In this document: positions 32,791 to 41,778 of the stretch, piece after piece
Layout: the number at the start of each line of letters is the position of its first letter
Position numbering within the stretch: position 1 is the stretch's first letter
Source: UBA5066 sp048500275
Lineage (GTDB): Bacteria > Acidobacteriota > Thermoanaerobaculia > UBA5066
NCBI GenBank assembly: GCA_048500275.1
Contig: JASNYI010000001.1
Location: 1,240,001 to 1,304,000, forward strand
Direction: 5' to 3'
DNA length: 64,000 nt
Program-made: the position numbers and the translations under genes
Notes under the pieces: generated by a model
Database searches by the model: none
What the model was told of the DNA's origin: nothing
Seen by the model: the letters and a program-made list of their open reading frames with translations, nothing else

Positions 32791-32862
32791 GCTCCGGGGC
32801 GTTGCCGCAACCGGTGGTCTGCGTTGCTCCGGGACTCGCTTCCGCGGGCTTCGATGCGCGCC

Positions 32863-33076
32863 GGCCGCGGGAGGGGCGGGGCGTCCCGGAGGCGACCCCG
32901 AGCACGGCCGGGGACCCGCTCGCGATCCCGAGGACCGGGCGGGGAACAAGCCCGCGCGCTGTCTGACGAGCGCAGCGAGGAGTTCGCGCGGGCGCCCCGC
33001 CCGGCCGCAGGGAACGCGCAAGCGGGTCGGCCGCGCGCAGCAGGCGCCGCAGGGACGCCCCGCCCCGCACGCGGCC
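32863..33076 (+). ncRNA. candidate structured RNA / palindromic element, copy 2
   Basis: 214-nt second copy, in inverted orientation to copy 1. Helices: outer GGCCGCG/CGCGGCC (32863-32869 with 33070-33076); P1, 15 bp (32873-32887 with 33052-33066); P2, 7 bp (32914-32920 with 33021-33027); P4, 10 bp (32935-32944 with 32995-33004); P5, 9 bp (32950-32958 with 32985-32993). They close the conserved 26-nt loop 32959-32984, which has one mismatch to copy 1. Segment 32900-32919 matches copy 1 with one change. In P2 the last pair is T-A instead of A-T, and P4 and P5 have wholly different sequences yet pair. The remaining non-coding parts of 32740-33219 show nothing recognisable. Confidence 0.55.
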
Positions 33077-33219
33077 CCCCGAGGAATCGACGAGACTCTG
33101 AATCTGGTCGGTGCCCCGGGTCCCCGGCTCCCCTGCCCCCTACTCCCTGCCCCGTCTTCCCGAGGATCTCCCCGCCCAGCTCCTCGAGGGTCGGGGGAGG
33201 GAGCCTCGTCGTCCCGTGG

Positions 33220-35022
33220 TCACCAGCCCTTCGGGGCCCCCTTCGTCTGCTCGTCGAGCCACTTCTGGAGCGGCGCGAAGTACTCGAGGACGGCGGTGGC
33301 GTCCATCTCCCGCTGGCCCGTCAGCGCCTCGAGGGCGTCGGGCCACGGCCGGCTCTGCCCCATCTCGAGCATCTTGATCAGGTTCGCCCCGGCTTCCTTG
33401 TTGCCGTAGATCGAGCAGGTGTGGATCGGCTCCCTGCATCCCGCCTGCTTCGCGAGGGCGCGGTGCATCTGGAACTGGAGGACGTGAGCGAGGAAGTAGC
33501 GCGAGTAGGGGACGTTCGCCGGGACGTGGTACTTCGCGCCCGGGTCGAAGTCCGCCTCCGTCCGCGCCACGGGCGGGGCGACCCCCTGGTACTTCAGCTT
33601 GAGGTCCCACCACGACTGGTTCCACCTCGCCTCCGGCACCTCGCCGGAGAAGGCCTGCCAGCGCCACTTGTCGATGAGGAGGCCGAACGGCAGGAAGGCG
33701 ACCTTCTCGAGGGCCATGTTGAGGAGGTAGCCGACGTCCTTCCCCGCCGGCGGCGCCTTCTCGAGGAGCCCCGCCTTCACGAGGTACTCCGGTGTCAGCG
33801 AAAGGGCGACGACGTCGCCGACCGCCTCGTGGAAGCCGTCGTTGGCGCTGTCGCGGAAGAGGACGGGCTGGCGGTTGTAGGCGCGCTGGTAGACGTTGTG
33901 CCCGAGCTCGTGATGGACGGTCGCGAAGTCCTCCGCGTTGATCTCGATGCACATCTTCAGGCGCAGGTCGTCGACCCAGTCGACGCACCAGGCGCTCGCG
34001 TGGCAGACGACGTCGCGGTCGCGCGGGCGGGTGAAGAGCGAGCGCTCCCAGAACGTCGCCGGGAGCGGCTCGAACCCGAGCGAGGTGAAGAAGCCCTCTC
34101 CGTAGCGGACCATCTGCCGCGCGTCCGTCTTCTTCCCGACGAGGACCTTCGAAAGGTCGTAACCCGGGTCGGCGTCCTTCGGAGCGAGCGTCGGGTAGAG
34201 GTTGCCCCACGCCTGGGCCCACATGTTCCCGAGGAGATGCGCCGGGATCGGCCCCTTCTCGGGGACGACGTCCTTGCCGTACTGCTCGCGCAGCTTCATC
34301 CGGACGTACGCGTGGAGCGAGACGTAGAGGGGCCTCACCTGCTCCCAGAGGCGGTCGAGCTCCTTCGCGTAGGCGTCGGGCGGCATGTCGTACTTCGACC
34401 GCCACATCGCCCCCATGTCGGCGTAGCCGAGCTCCCGCGCGCCGGCGTTGCCGAGCTCGACGTAGCGGGCGTAGTCCTTCCGCATCGGCGCGCCGACCTC
34501 GTGCCAGCCGGCCCAGAGCGAGGCGAGCTCCTTCGGGTCGCGGCTCGTCGCGAGGCGTTTCGAGATCTCCTCGAGGGAGAGCGGCTCGCCGCCCGGGGGC
34601 GTCCACTTCCCGCGGCCGTAGGCGGCCTCCATCCCGGCGGCGATCCGGGCGAGCTCCTCGCTCGCCTTCGGGTCGGCGGGGGCGGCGAGGACGAGGGCGC
34701 GCTTGAGCAGCTGGAGCTTGCGGGCCGTGTCGGCGTCCAGCGCGAGGCCGTCGAAGCGGGTCGCCTCCTTCGCGAGCGCGGCGAGGAGCTCCATCCGGCG
34801 CTGGCTCGCCTCGGCGGCGATCAGCTCGGTGTCCCCGGTGATGAAGTTCGAGGCGACCCAGCTCGCGCGCTCGGCAGCGATCGAGGCCTTCAGGAACTCC
34901 GCTTCGGCCTTCTCGACGAAGGCCCTCGCGTCGGCGGGGGTCGGGACCTCGGCCCGGGCGACCGCCGGGGCGAGGACGAGAACGAAGGGAAGGAGGGAGA
35001 GAACGAGGCGGGACTTCTTCAT
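33220..35022 (-). CDS. exported M2-family zinc dipeptidyl carboxypeptidase (ACE-like)
   Basis: 600-residue metallopeptidase of the angiotensin-converting-enzyme family, which removes C-terminal dipeptides. A signal peptide (MKKSRLVLSLLPFVLVLAPAVARA) targets it to the periplasm. The zinc site is HELGH (H371, E372, H375) in the sequence FATVHHELGHNVYQ, with the third ligand E399 in DGFHEAVGD. The C-terminal region keeps the family FLAHVLQFQMHRAL and the substrate-binding tyrosine/histidine regions. The length is normal for bacterial members. The start is ATG 35022, and it is divergent from the membrane protein at 35101 across 78 bp. Confidence 0.92.
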   Translation of the reverse strand: MKKSRLVLSLLPFVLVLAPAVARAEVPTPADARAFVEKAEAEFLKASIAAERASWVASNFITGDTELIAAEASQRRMELLAALAKEATRFDGLALDADTARKLQLLKRALVLAAPADPKASEELARIAAGMEAAYGRGKWTPPGGEPLSLEEISKRLATSRDPKELASLWAGWHEVGAPMRKDYARYVELGNAGARELGYADMGAMWRSKYDMPPDAYAKELDRLWEQVRPLYVSLHAYVRMKLREQYGKDVVPEKGPIPAHLLGNMWAQAWGNLYPTLAPKDADPGYDLSKVLVGKKTDARQMVRYGEGFFTSLGFEPLPATFWERSLFTRPRDRDVVCHASAWCVDWVDDLRLKMCIEINAEDFATVHHELGHNVYQRAYNRQPVLFRDSANDGFHEAVGDVVALSLTPEYLVKAGLLEKAPPAGKDVGYLLNMALEKVAFLPFGLLIDKWRWQAFSGEVPEARWNQSWWDLKLKYQGVAPPVARTEADFDPGAKYHVPANVPYSRYFLAHVLQFQMHRALAKQAGCREPIHTCSIYGNKEAGANLIKMLEMGQSRPWPDALEALTGQREMDATAVLEYFAPLQKWLDEQTKGAPKGW

Positions 35023-35100
35023 GGGGGCGTCGCTCCGGCCTGGGATCATCCCACGCGGCCCCGCGCCTGCTAACGTTCCACCCACGCTGAGTCCTCGTCG

Positions 35101-36870
35101 ATGAACCTCCTCCCGCTCCCCCGCGACCGGGGCGCTTCCCGGCCGACCGCCCCCGCGGCCGAGGCCGGCGCAGTCGTCCTCGCCGCCCTCGTCGCCGGCC
35201 TGCCCCTCCTCTCGGGCCGGCTCCTCGGGGGCCACGACGTCGCGACCTACCTGATGTACGCGTCGCAGGGCGCCGCTCTCGCGCGCGAGGGGGTCTTCCT
35301 CCCGACCTGGGCGGCGGAGCTGAACGCCGGCTTCGGCGGGCCCGGCCTCCTCTTCTACCCGCCGCTCGTCCAGCTCCCCCACGTCCTGCTCCTCCTCGCC
35401 GGAGTCCCGGCGGCCGCCGGCATCGGCCTCTTTGCCGTCGCGGCGCTCGCGGCCTCCGGCCTCGCCGTCCTCGCGTGGCTCCGGGCGTCCGGCCTTCGCG
35501 AGGGCGCCCTCGCTGCGGCGCTCGTCTACGTCGCCTCGCCGTACCGGCTCGTCGCGCTCTACGAGCGGACGGCTCTCTCCGAGCACCTCGCGTTCCTCTT
35601 CCCGCCTCTCGTCCTCGCCGCCCTCGCGGCCGCCCGCCCCGCCTCGCCTGCCCGCCGCGCGGCACTCGTCGCGCTTGCCGTCGCCGGCCTCCTCCTCTCG
35701 AACCTCCCGGCCGCGGTCCTCTTCGGCGCGACGCTCGCCGTACTCGTCCTCTGCCCGCCGACCGGGGCGGGACGACACGCCGTCGCGGCGGCTGGCGCTG
35801 CGCTGGGCGCTGGGCTCGCCGCTTTCGCCCTCGTCCCGGCCGCCCTCTCCGGCCGCTGGTGCGCCACCGAGCTCTTCTATTCGGGCGCCTCGCCGCTCTT
35901 CCGCCCCTCGCAGCACGTCCTCTTCGGCCCGGCCGCACTGAACCCCGAGTTCGGGCGGAGCGTCTCGACGGCCGTGACGACGCTCGCGGCGCTCCTCCTC
36001 GCCGCGTTCCTCCTCGGCGCCTGGCGGGGCGCGCCGGACCGGCGGCGGGGCGCGTGGGGCGCGATCGCGGCCGCCGCGTTCCTCGCGCTCCTGCCGCCCG
36101 CGGGCCCGCTCTGGGACGCCCTCCCCGTCCTCTCCCGCCTCCAGTTCCCGTGGAGGCTCGCGACGGTCCTCACGCTCGCCCTCGCGGCCCTCGTGGCGCT
36201 CGTCCCCCGCCGCGCCGCCCTCGCTTTGGCCAGCGCCGCGGCCCTCGCCGCCGTGCCGTGGTGGGGCCGCTCGGTCGTCCCGCACGCGACCGCCCCCGCG
36301 GCGGCTCCCGCGCCCGCGCCGCCGGGGACGGCCTTCCCCGACCCACGCGTCGTCCACGACGCCGCGGGGCTCTCGTCCCACCCGTGGGCGCGCAACCCGT
36401 CCCTCCTCGACGTCTGGTTCGTCCCGCGGACCGTCCCGCCCCCGTTCTGGAGCGCGCTCGTCGCGACGGGCCCCGCCGTCCTTCCCCAGCTCGCGGCTGC
36501 GCCAGCGGCGTCCCGCTCGGGCCCGGTGAAGTGGGAGGCCGTGGAGTGGGGCGCCCTCTCGAGGCGCCTCGTCGTCGACGCGCCCGGCGGCGCGCTCCTC
36601 CTGCGCCAGCTCTCGTTCCCGGGCTTCCGGGTCACGGTCGACGGAGTGGAGCGACCGGCGCGCCCCGACCCCGGGACGGGCCTCCTCTCGGTCGACGTCC
36701 CCCCGGGACGGCGCGAGGTGGGGTGGCGCTGGGAGCCGTTCCCGCTCCTCGTCGCGGCCCGCGCCGCGTCCGCCGTCGCCGCCGCGGCCGTCGCCGCGCT
36801 CCTGATTCTCCCGGCTGTCCGCCGCCGCACCCCGACGGAGCCGCCCGGCGGACCTCCCTCAGCCCGGTAG
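35101..36870 (+). CDS. polytopic membrane protein, PTPS-related/YfhO-like glycosyltransferase fold
   Basis: 589 residues with about ten hydrophobic helices between 20 and 390, then a soluble domain (about 410-560) with beta-rich sequence (LLLRQLSFPGFRVTVDGVE; LLSVDVPPGRREVGWRWEP) and a final membrane helix. The layout, with HDVATYLMYASQ near the start of the first loop and a periplasmic C-terminal sandwich, resembles the PTPS-related or YfhO-type GT-C membrane proteins thought to move sugars on polyprenyl carriers. No catalytic residue can be assigned. It overlaps the convergent GT39 gene by 12 bp. Confidence 0.65.
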   Translation: MNLLPLPRDRGASRPTAPAAEAGAVVLAALVAGLPLLSGRLLGGHDVATYLMYASQGAALAREGVFLPTWAAELNAGFGGPGLLFYPPLVQLPHVLLLLAGVPAAAGIGLFAVAALAASGLAVLAWLRASGLREGALAAALVYVASPYRLVALYERTALSEHLAFLFPPLVLAALAAARPASPARRAALVALAVAGLLLSNLPAAVLFGATLAVLVLCPPTGAGRHAVAAAGAALGAGLAAFALVPAALSGRWCATELFYSGASPLFRPSQHVLFGPAALNPEFGRSVSTAVTTLAALLLAAFLLGAWRGAPDRRRGAWGAIAAAAFLALLPPAGPLWDALPVLSRLQFPWRLATVLTLALAALVALVPRRAALALASAAALAAVPWWGRSVVPHATAPAAAPAPAPPGTAFPDPRVVHDAAGLSSHPWARNPSLLDVWFVPRTVPPPFWSALVATGPAVLPQLAAAPAASRSGPVKWEAVEWGALSRRLVVDAPGGALLLRQLSFPGFRVTVDGVERPARPDPGTGLLSVDVPPGRREVGWRWEPFPLLVAARAASAVAAAAVAALLILPAVRRRTPTEPPGGPPSAR

Positions 36871-38643
36871 CTCCCAGACCGTGATCGACCCTCCGACGAG
36901 GGCGACCCTCCGCCCCCGCGCCCGCAGGGCCTCGACGAGGTCCCGCACCTGGCGGGCCGCCGCCTCCCCCTCGATCCCCTTCGTGAAGGGGTAGCCGAGC
37001 GTCTCCATCATGTGCGAGACGGCGTAGCGCCCCGGGCCGAACGGGACGGACGGGTCGAGGAGTCGGCAGCGCCGCGAGTAGTAGTTCGTCGCCACGCCCG
37101 AGTAGGCCACGATCGTCGTCGTCTCCTCCCACCCCCGCTCCCCGAGGAAGAGGTGGAGCCGGCGGAGGTCCTGCCCCCAGTCGACGTTCGAGTCGGAGAA
37201 CCAGCGCCGCCCCCCTTCCGGGCCGCCCGCGAGGAAGTTGAACCAGGCGAGCGGCGACGGTCGCGCGGAGAGGAGCGAGAGGCCTGTCCCCGCGACGAGG
37301 AGGAGAGAGACGGCGGCCCGGAGGCGCGGCCTCGGGGCGAGCCCCCGCCCGGCGGCGACCGCGGCCGCGAAGGCGAGGAGCGCCCAGACGGGAAGGAGGT
37401 GGCGCGCGCCGATGTTGAAGGACGAGCGCGTCGCCGTCGCGAAGTAGGCCGCGGCCACGGCGAGCGGCACGAGGAGCGCGAGCACGACCTCCCGCGGGAC
37501 GCCGCCCGAACGCCGCCCGAAGACCCACGCCCCCGCGGCGAGCGCGAGGAGGACGAGAAACGCCGGCGTCGACTTCAGGAGGAACGCGGCCGGGAAGTAG
37601 AGCGGGAAGCCCCGCTCGGACGTCTCGCCCCGGAACCAGTTTGCCCCCCGCCCCCTCTCGCTGAGGAGCGTCACGCCTTTCAGCCCTCCGAGGTAGTGCC
37701 CGACCGGTGGCGAGAGCCGCGCGAGGCGGGACCAGGCCTCGACCTCGTCCGGCCGGGCGTCCCGGCTCTCGAGGTAGCTCCGGACCGACGCCTCCACGGC
37801 CTCGGCCGGCATCCGGCGGACGACGAAGGACGAGAGACCGAAGACGACGCCGGCCGCGACGGCGAGCGCGACGAGCGCGCCGGCGAGCCGGTCCCGCGTG
37901 ACGCCCCACGAAGGCCGTCCCTCCTCGGAGGCGCGGCCTGCGGGGAGGAGGGCGAGGAGCGGTGCGGCGAGAACGAAGGGGACGAGGAGGACGGAGGAGA
38001 ACTTCGTCGCGAGCGCGAGGCCGAGGGCGAGACCGACCGCGAGCCACCGGAAGAGCGACGTCCCCGACGCGGCCGCCAGCGCGAGCGCGACGACACCGAG
38101 GAAGGCGAGCGCGGCGCCGACGTCGGTGTGGACGTAGGCCGCGTGCGCGACGAACGTCGGGTCGAGCGCGACGACGCCCGCCGCCAGGAGGCCCGCCGCG
38201 GGGCCGGCGTACCGCCGCACGCCGAGGTGGAGCGCGACGGCGAGGAGGGCGAGGACCCACGGGAACGGGCGCCGCCCCGCCGCGACGATCCGGTCCGCCG
38301 GCGCGGCGTTCCCGTAGAGCCACCGGAGGTACGCGTTGAACGGCGAGGCCGTGCACGGCAGCAGCTCGCAGGGCGTCGCGAGGCCCAGCGGGCGGAGCGC
38401 GATCGCCCCGGCGAGCTTCAGGAGGGGCGGGTGCTCGGGGTTGAGCCAGCCCGTGCCGTCCTCGAGGGCCTCGGCGCCGGAGAAGAGGTGGATCGCCTCG
38501 TCGAAGGTGGGAGAGTCCCCGCGCTGGTGGTCGCGGACGGCCGCGACCGACAGCGCGACGAGGAGCGCCAGGAGCGCCGCCTCGAGGGCGAGGCGCGCAC
38601 GCGCGCCCCCGGGCCCCTGCCCGCGCTCGGGGGCGTCAGACAT
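36859..38643 (-). CDS. GT39/PMT-family membrane glycosyltransferase
   Basis: 594 residues with a GT-C architecture: many membrane helices and an early periplasmic loop with the acidic motif DSPTFDEAIHLFSGAEAL and LNPEHPPLLKL. These are the catalytic-site landmarks of the dolichyl/undecaprenyl-phosphate sugar transferases (PMT, ArnT). The C-terminal soluble part includes WFSDSNVDWGQDLRRL, common in this branch. It should transfer a sugar from a lipid-phosphate donor to protein or lipid outside the membrane. The acceptor is unknown. It overlaps the topoisomerase gene end by 8 bp. Confidence 0.85.
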   Translation of the reverse strand: MSDAPERGQGPGGARARLALEAALLALLVALSVAAVRDHQRGDSPTFDEAIHLFSGAEALEDGTGWLNPEHPPLLKLAGAIALRPLGLATPCELLPCTASPFNAYLRWLYGNAAPADRIVAAGRRPFPWVLALLAVALHLGVRRYAGPAAGLLAAGVVALDPTFVAHAAYVHTDVGAALAFLGVVALALAAASGTSLFRWLAVGLALGLALATKFSSVLLVPFVLAAPLLALLPAGRASEEGRPSWGVTRDRLAGALVALAVAAGVVFGLSSFVVRRMPAEAVEASVRSYLESRDARPDEVEAWSRLARLSPPVGHYLGGLKGVTLLSERGRGANWFRGETSERGFPLYFPAAFLLKSTPAFLVLLALAAGAWVFGRRSGGVPREVVLALLVPLAVAAAYFATATRSSFNIGARHLLPVWALLAFAAAVAAGRGLAPRPRLRAAVSLLLVAGTGLSLLSARPSPLAWFNFLAGGPEGGRRWFSDSNVDWGQDLRRLHLFLGERGWEETTTIVAYSGVATNYYSRRCRLLDPSVPFGPGRYAVSHMMETLGYPFTKGIEGEAAARQVRDLVEALRARGRRVALVGGSITVWELPG

Positions 38644-40555
38644 CGAGGCTGTCTGCCTCCCGGGCCCGCTCCGTGATGAACCGGTAGCGGGCGCTCGCGT
38701 CCTTGCCCATCAGGTCGCCGAGGGTCCGCTCGACCTCGAGGACGTCGGGCACCGTCACGCGCAGGGCGCGGCGGCGGCGCGGGTCGAGGGTCGTCGCCTT
38801 CAGCTGCTCGGGCATCATCTCGCCGAGGCCCTTGAACCGCATCACCTCGGGCTTGACGTTCTTCGGCAGCCTCGCGAAGACGGCGTCGCGCTCGCGCTCG
38901 TCGAGCGCCCAGTACGTCTCCTTGCCCGCGTCGATACGGTAGAGCGGCGGCTGGGCGAGGTAGACGTGCCCCTCCGAGACGAGCTTCGGCAGGTGCCTCC
39001 AGAAGAACGTCAGGAGGAGCGTCGAGATGTGGTGGCCGTCGGCGTCGGCGTCCATCAGGAGGAAGACCTTGCCGTAGCGGAGCTTCGTGAGGTCGAAGCT
39101 CGCGCCGCTGCCGCAGCCGAGCGCCGAGACGATGTCGGTGAGCTCCTTGTTGCCGGCGACCTTGGCCGAGTTGGCCTGCTCGGCGTTCAGCACCTTGCCC
39201 CGGAGCGGGAGGATCGCCTGCGTCTGCCGGTCGCGCCCCTGCTTGGCCGAGCCGCCCGCCGAGTCCCCCTCGACGATGAAGAGCTCGGACTCCGACGGGT
39301 CGGTGGAGGCGCAGTCGGCGAGCTTGCCGGGGAGGTTCAGGCGGTGCGAGACGGCCGTCTTGCGCGTCACCTGCTGGGCCGCCGCGCGCGAGGCCTCGCG
39401 GGCCCGGGTCGCCATGACGATGCGGCCGACGATCTGCTCGGCCACGGAGGGGTTCTCGTTCAGCCAGTTCTCGAGCGCGGGCCGGACGGCTCCGTCCACC
39501 TGCGCGGCGACCTCGGGGTTGTTGAGCCGGTCCTTCGTCTGCCCCTGGAACTGGGGCTCGAGGACGTAGGCCGAGAGGAGCGCGACGAGCCCCTCGCGGA
39601 CGTCCTCGGCCGAGGGATTGACCCCCTTCGGCAGGAGCTCGTGCGTGGCGAGGTGGTTGCGCACCGCCTTGACGACGCCCGCCTTCAGGCCGTTCTCGTG
39701 GGTCCCGCCCGAAGGCGTCGGGATGCCGTTGACGTACGAGCGGAAGTGCTCGTCCGTCGACTCGGTCCACTGGAGGGCGAGCTCGAGCCGCGGCTCGGCC
39801 TCGCGGACGAGGACGAAGCCGCCGGCGTGCGTGGGGGTCTTCCCCCGCTCGGCGACGACCTTCAGGAGGTAGTCGGCGAGGCCGCCGTCGTGCGCGTACT
39901 CCTCGCGGACGGCGGGCTTCTTCGTCTCGTCGACGAAGACGACCTTCAGGCCGCGGTGGAGGTAGGTCTTCGCCTCGAGCCGGTCGCGGATCTCCTCGGC
40001 GTCGAACGCGAGCTTCCCGAAGATCTCCGGGTCGGGCCGGAAGCGGACGGTCGTCCCGCTGCCCCGGACCTTCTCGCTCGAGACCTTCGTCACCTTCGAG
40101 GTGGCCTTCCCCTGCGCGTAGGTCTGCCGCCAGTCGTTCCCGTCGCGCCTCACGTCGACGGTCATCTCCGAGGAGAGCGCGCAGACGACCGAGGAGCCGA
40201 CGCCGTGGAGCCCGCCCGAGTGGACGTAGTTGCCGTGCTCGAACTTGCCCCCCGCGTGGAGCGTCGTGAGGATCAGCTCGAGAGCCGACTTCTTGTATCT
40301 CGGGTGGACGTCGACCGGGATGCCGCGCCCGTTGTCCGAGATCTCGACCTCGCGCGCGTCCGCGAAGAGCCTCACGTCGATGCGCGAGGCGTAGCCGTTG
40401 ATGACCTCGTCGACGGCGTTGTCGACGATCTCCCAGACGAGGTGGTGGAGCCCGCGGGAGTCGACCCCGCCGATGTACATGCCGGGGCGCTTGCGGACGG
40501 GCTCGAGCCCCTCGAGGACGGTGATGTCGGACGCGGTGTAGCTCGTGGACGCCAT
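38636..40555 (-). CDS. parE: type IIA topoisomerase subunit B (ParE/GyrB)
   Basis: 639-residue ATPase subunit. The N-terminal GHKL domain has VRKRPGMYIGG, EIVDNAVDE, DNGRGIPVDVH and GLHGVGSSVV. The transducer domain follows, then the TOPRIM domain (ELFIVEGDSAGGSAKQGRDR, ILPLRGKVLN, LLMDADADGHHI), then a C-terminal tail ending in RYRFITERA. The length without insertions and the lack of a gyrA/parC neighbour leave ParE versus GyrB open. I favour ParE because the TOPRIM region diverges from typical GyrB. The genome's second copy would settle it. Confidence 0.88.
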   Translation of the reverse strand: MASTSYTASDITVLEGLEPVRKRPGMYIGGVDSRGLHHLVWEIVDNAVDEVINGYASRIDVRLFADAREVEISDNGRGIPVDVHPRYKKSALELILTTLHAGGKFEHGNYVHSGGLHGVGSSVVCALSSEMTVDVRRDGNDWRQTYAQGKATSKVTKVSSEKVRGSGTTVRFRPDPEIFGKLAFDAEEIRDRLEAKTYLHRGLKVVFVDETKKPAVREEYAHDGGLADYLLKVVAERGKTPTHAGGFVLVREAEPRLELALQWTESTDEHFRSYVNGIPTPSGGTHENGLKAGVVKAVRNHLATHELLPKGVNPSAEDVREGLVALLSAYVLEPQFQGQTKDRLNNPEVAAQVDGAVRPALENWLNENPSVAEQIVGRIVMATRAREASRAAAQQVTRKTAVSHRLNLPGKLADCASTDPSESELFIVEGDSAGGSAKQGRDRQTQAILPLRGKVLNAEQANSAKVAGNKELTDIVSALGCGSGASFDLTKLRYGKVFLLMDADADGHHISTLLLTFFWRHLPKLVSEGHVYLAQPPLYRIDAGKETYWALDERERDAVFARLPKNVKPEVMRFKGLGEMMPEQLKATTLDPRRRRALRVTVPDVLEVERTLGDLMGKDASARYRFITERAREADSLDV

Positions 40556-40691
40556 GGCGGGCGGCCGACGGTACCTACCGGCAGGCAGCCCGTCAAATCC
40601 CGCGCCCCCGGCAGGGCGCGGCTCTCGCAGCGCCGGACGGGAGCCCGGGAGCGGCGCGTCCGCTCCACGGCAGCCCTGTAACCTCCCCGGG

Positions 40692-41702
40692 GTGCCGGCC
40701 GCCGCCGATTTCCTCGTCGCCGCCTTCGCCCTCTACGCCCACGTCCTCGAGAGGACGGGCGCCTCGGCACGGCTTGCTGCGCTTCCTCTCCCGCTCGCCC
40801 CCGGCGAGCGGCCCGTCGCGGTGCTGCTCCTCGCCGCCGTCGCGATCCTCCTCCTCTACGCCGCCCTCGCCTCGGGGCCCGACACGCGCGTGAGGTCGTT
40901 CCGCGCGGCGAACGTCCTCGTCGCCGGCATGCTCGCGGTCGCCGCGATCCGCCTGCTTCCCGGACCGGGCGGTCCCGCGCTCGGCGGGGCGGCGATCGGC
41001 CTCGTCGCCCTCGCGTCGGTCACCCACCGCGCGCTCTCGCCGCTCCGGCGAGAAGGGGCGGCCTCGCGCCTCGTCTCGAGCGTTCGCCTCCTGCTCGAAG
41101 CGATAGGTCTTTCGCTCTCCGGTGTCGCGCTCGCGTTCCTTCTCTCGGGTCGGACCCTTCCCGTCCAGCTCGCGTTCTGGTCCCTCTTCCTCCTGCGCCT
41201 CTCGATCGCCGACCTCATCGACCCCTCGCGGCTCGCCGCGGGGACGGGCCTGACCCGTTCGGCAGCGCGCGACGTGAAGAGCGCGATGGGGAAGAGCGGG
41301 CGTTCCCCCCGGCCCGCACGGCGCCTTCGGCGCGCCCTCTCCGGCGCCGCGAAGGCCTCCCTCCTCGCGCTCTGGCTCGCCCTTCCCCTCGCCGCGGCGC
41401 TCGCCCCGGGCGAGGTCGCGGCGGGGACGTGGCCGGCGGAGGCCCTGCTCCTCCGGTGGTATCCCCCTGCCGCCCTCGCGCTCACGGCGCTCCTCCTCGT
41501 GGGGCAGGCCGCGCGCGCCGCACGGGGGGGCCGCCTCCTCGACGCCGTGCGCGGCGCGGCCGTCGGCCTCGGGACCGCCGCCTGGCTCGGCCTCGCCTTC
41601 CACGACCCGGCCTTCGCGGCCCAGCGTCACGCGCTTGGAGGACTGGTCCTGGCCGAGACGGTCGCCGGCTTCCTGTTCGGCGCGGCGGCACGCGGCCGCT
41701 GA
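40692..41702 (+). CDS. integral membrane protein of unknown function
   Basis: 336 residues from GTG 40692. The longer frame to 40545 would overlap the divergent topoisomerase start and is not hydrophobic. About seven to nine membrane helices are visible (LLLAAVAILLLYAALASG; VLVAGMLAVAAIRLLPG; ALLLRWYPPAALALTALLLVG and others), with basic cytoplasmic loops such as RSPRPARRLRRALSG. Family and function are not recognised. Composition is as GC-rich as its neighbours. It lies 76 bp upstream of the Ser/Thr kinase gene on the same strand. Confidence 0.6.
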   Translation: MPAAADFLVAAFALYAHVLERTGASARLAALPLPLAPGERPVAVLLLAAVAILLLYAALASGPDTRVRSFRAANVLVAGMLAVAAIRLLPGPGGPALGGAAIGLVALASVTHRALSPLRREGAASRLVSSVRLLLEAIGLSLSGVALAFLLSGRTLPVQLAFWSLFLLRLSIADLIDPSRLAAGTGLTRSAARDVKSAMGKSGRSPRPARRLRRALSGAAKASLLALWLALPLAAALAPGEVAAGTWPAEALLLRWYPPAALALTALLLVGQAARAARGGRLLDAVRGAAVGLGTAAWLGLAFHDPAFAAQRHALGGLVLAETVAGFLFGAAARGR

Positions 41703-41778
41703 CGCCGGGATCCCCTCCGTTCCCGTCGCTCCGGACGTAGACTGAAGTGCTTCACTTCTCGGCCCGGAGGCGTTCCCG

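Noticed and set aside
31300..33219. Insertion sequence
   Set aside because: No transposase or integrase is encoded, no target-site duplication is visible, and the terminal arms differ in sequence between the two copies.
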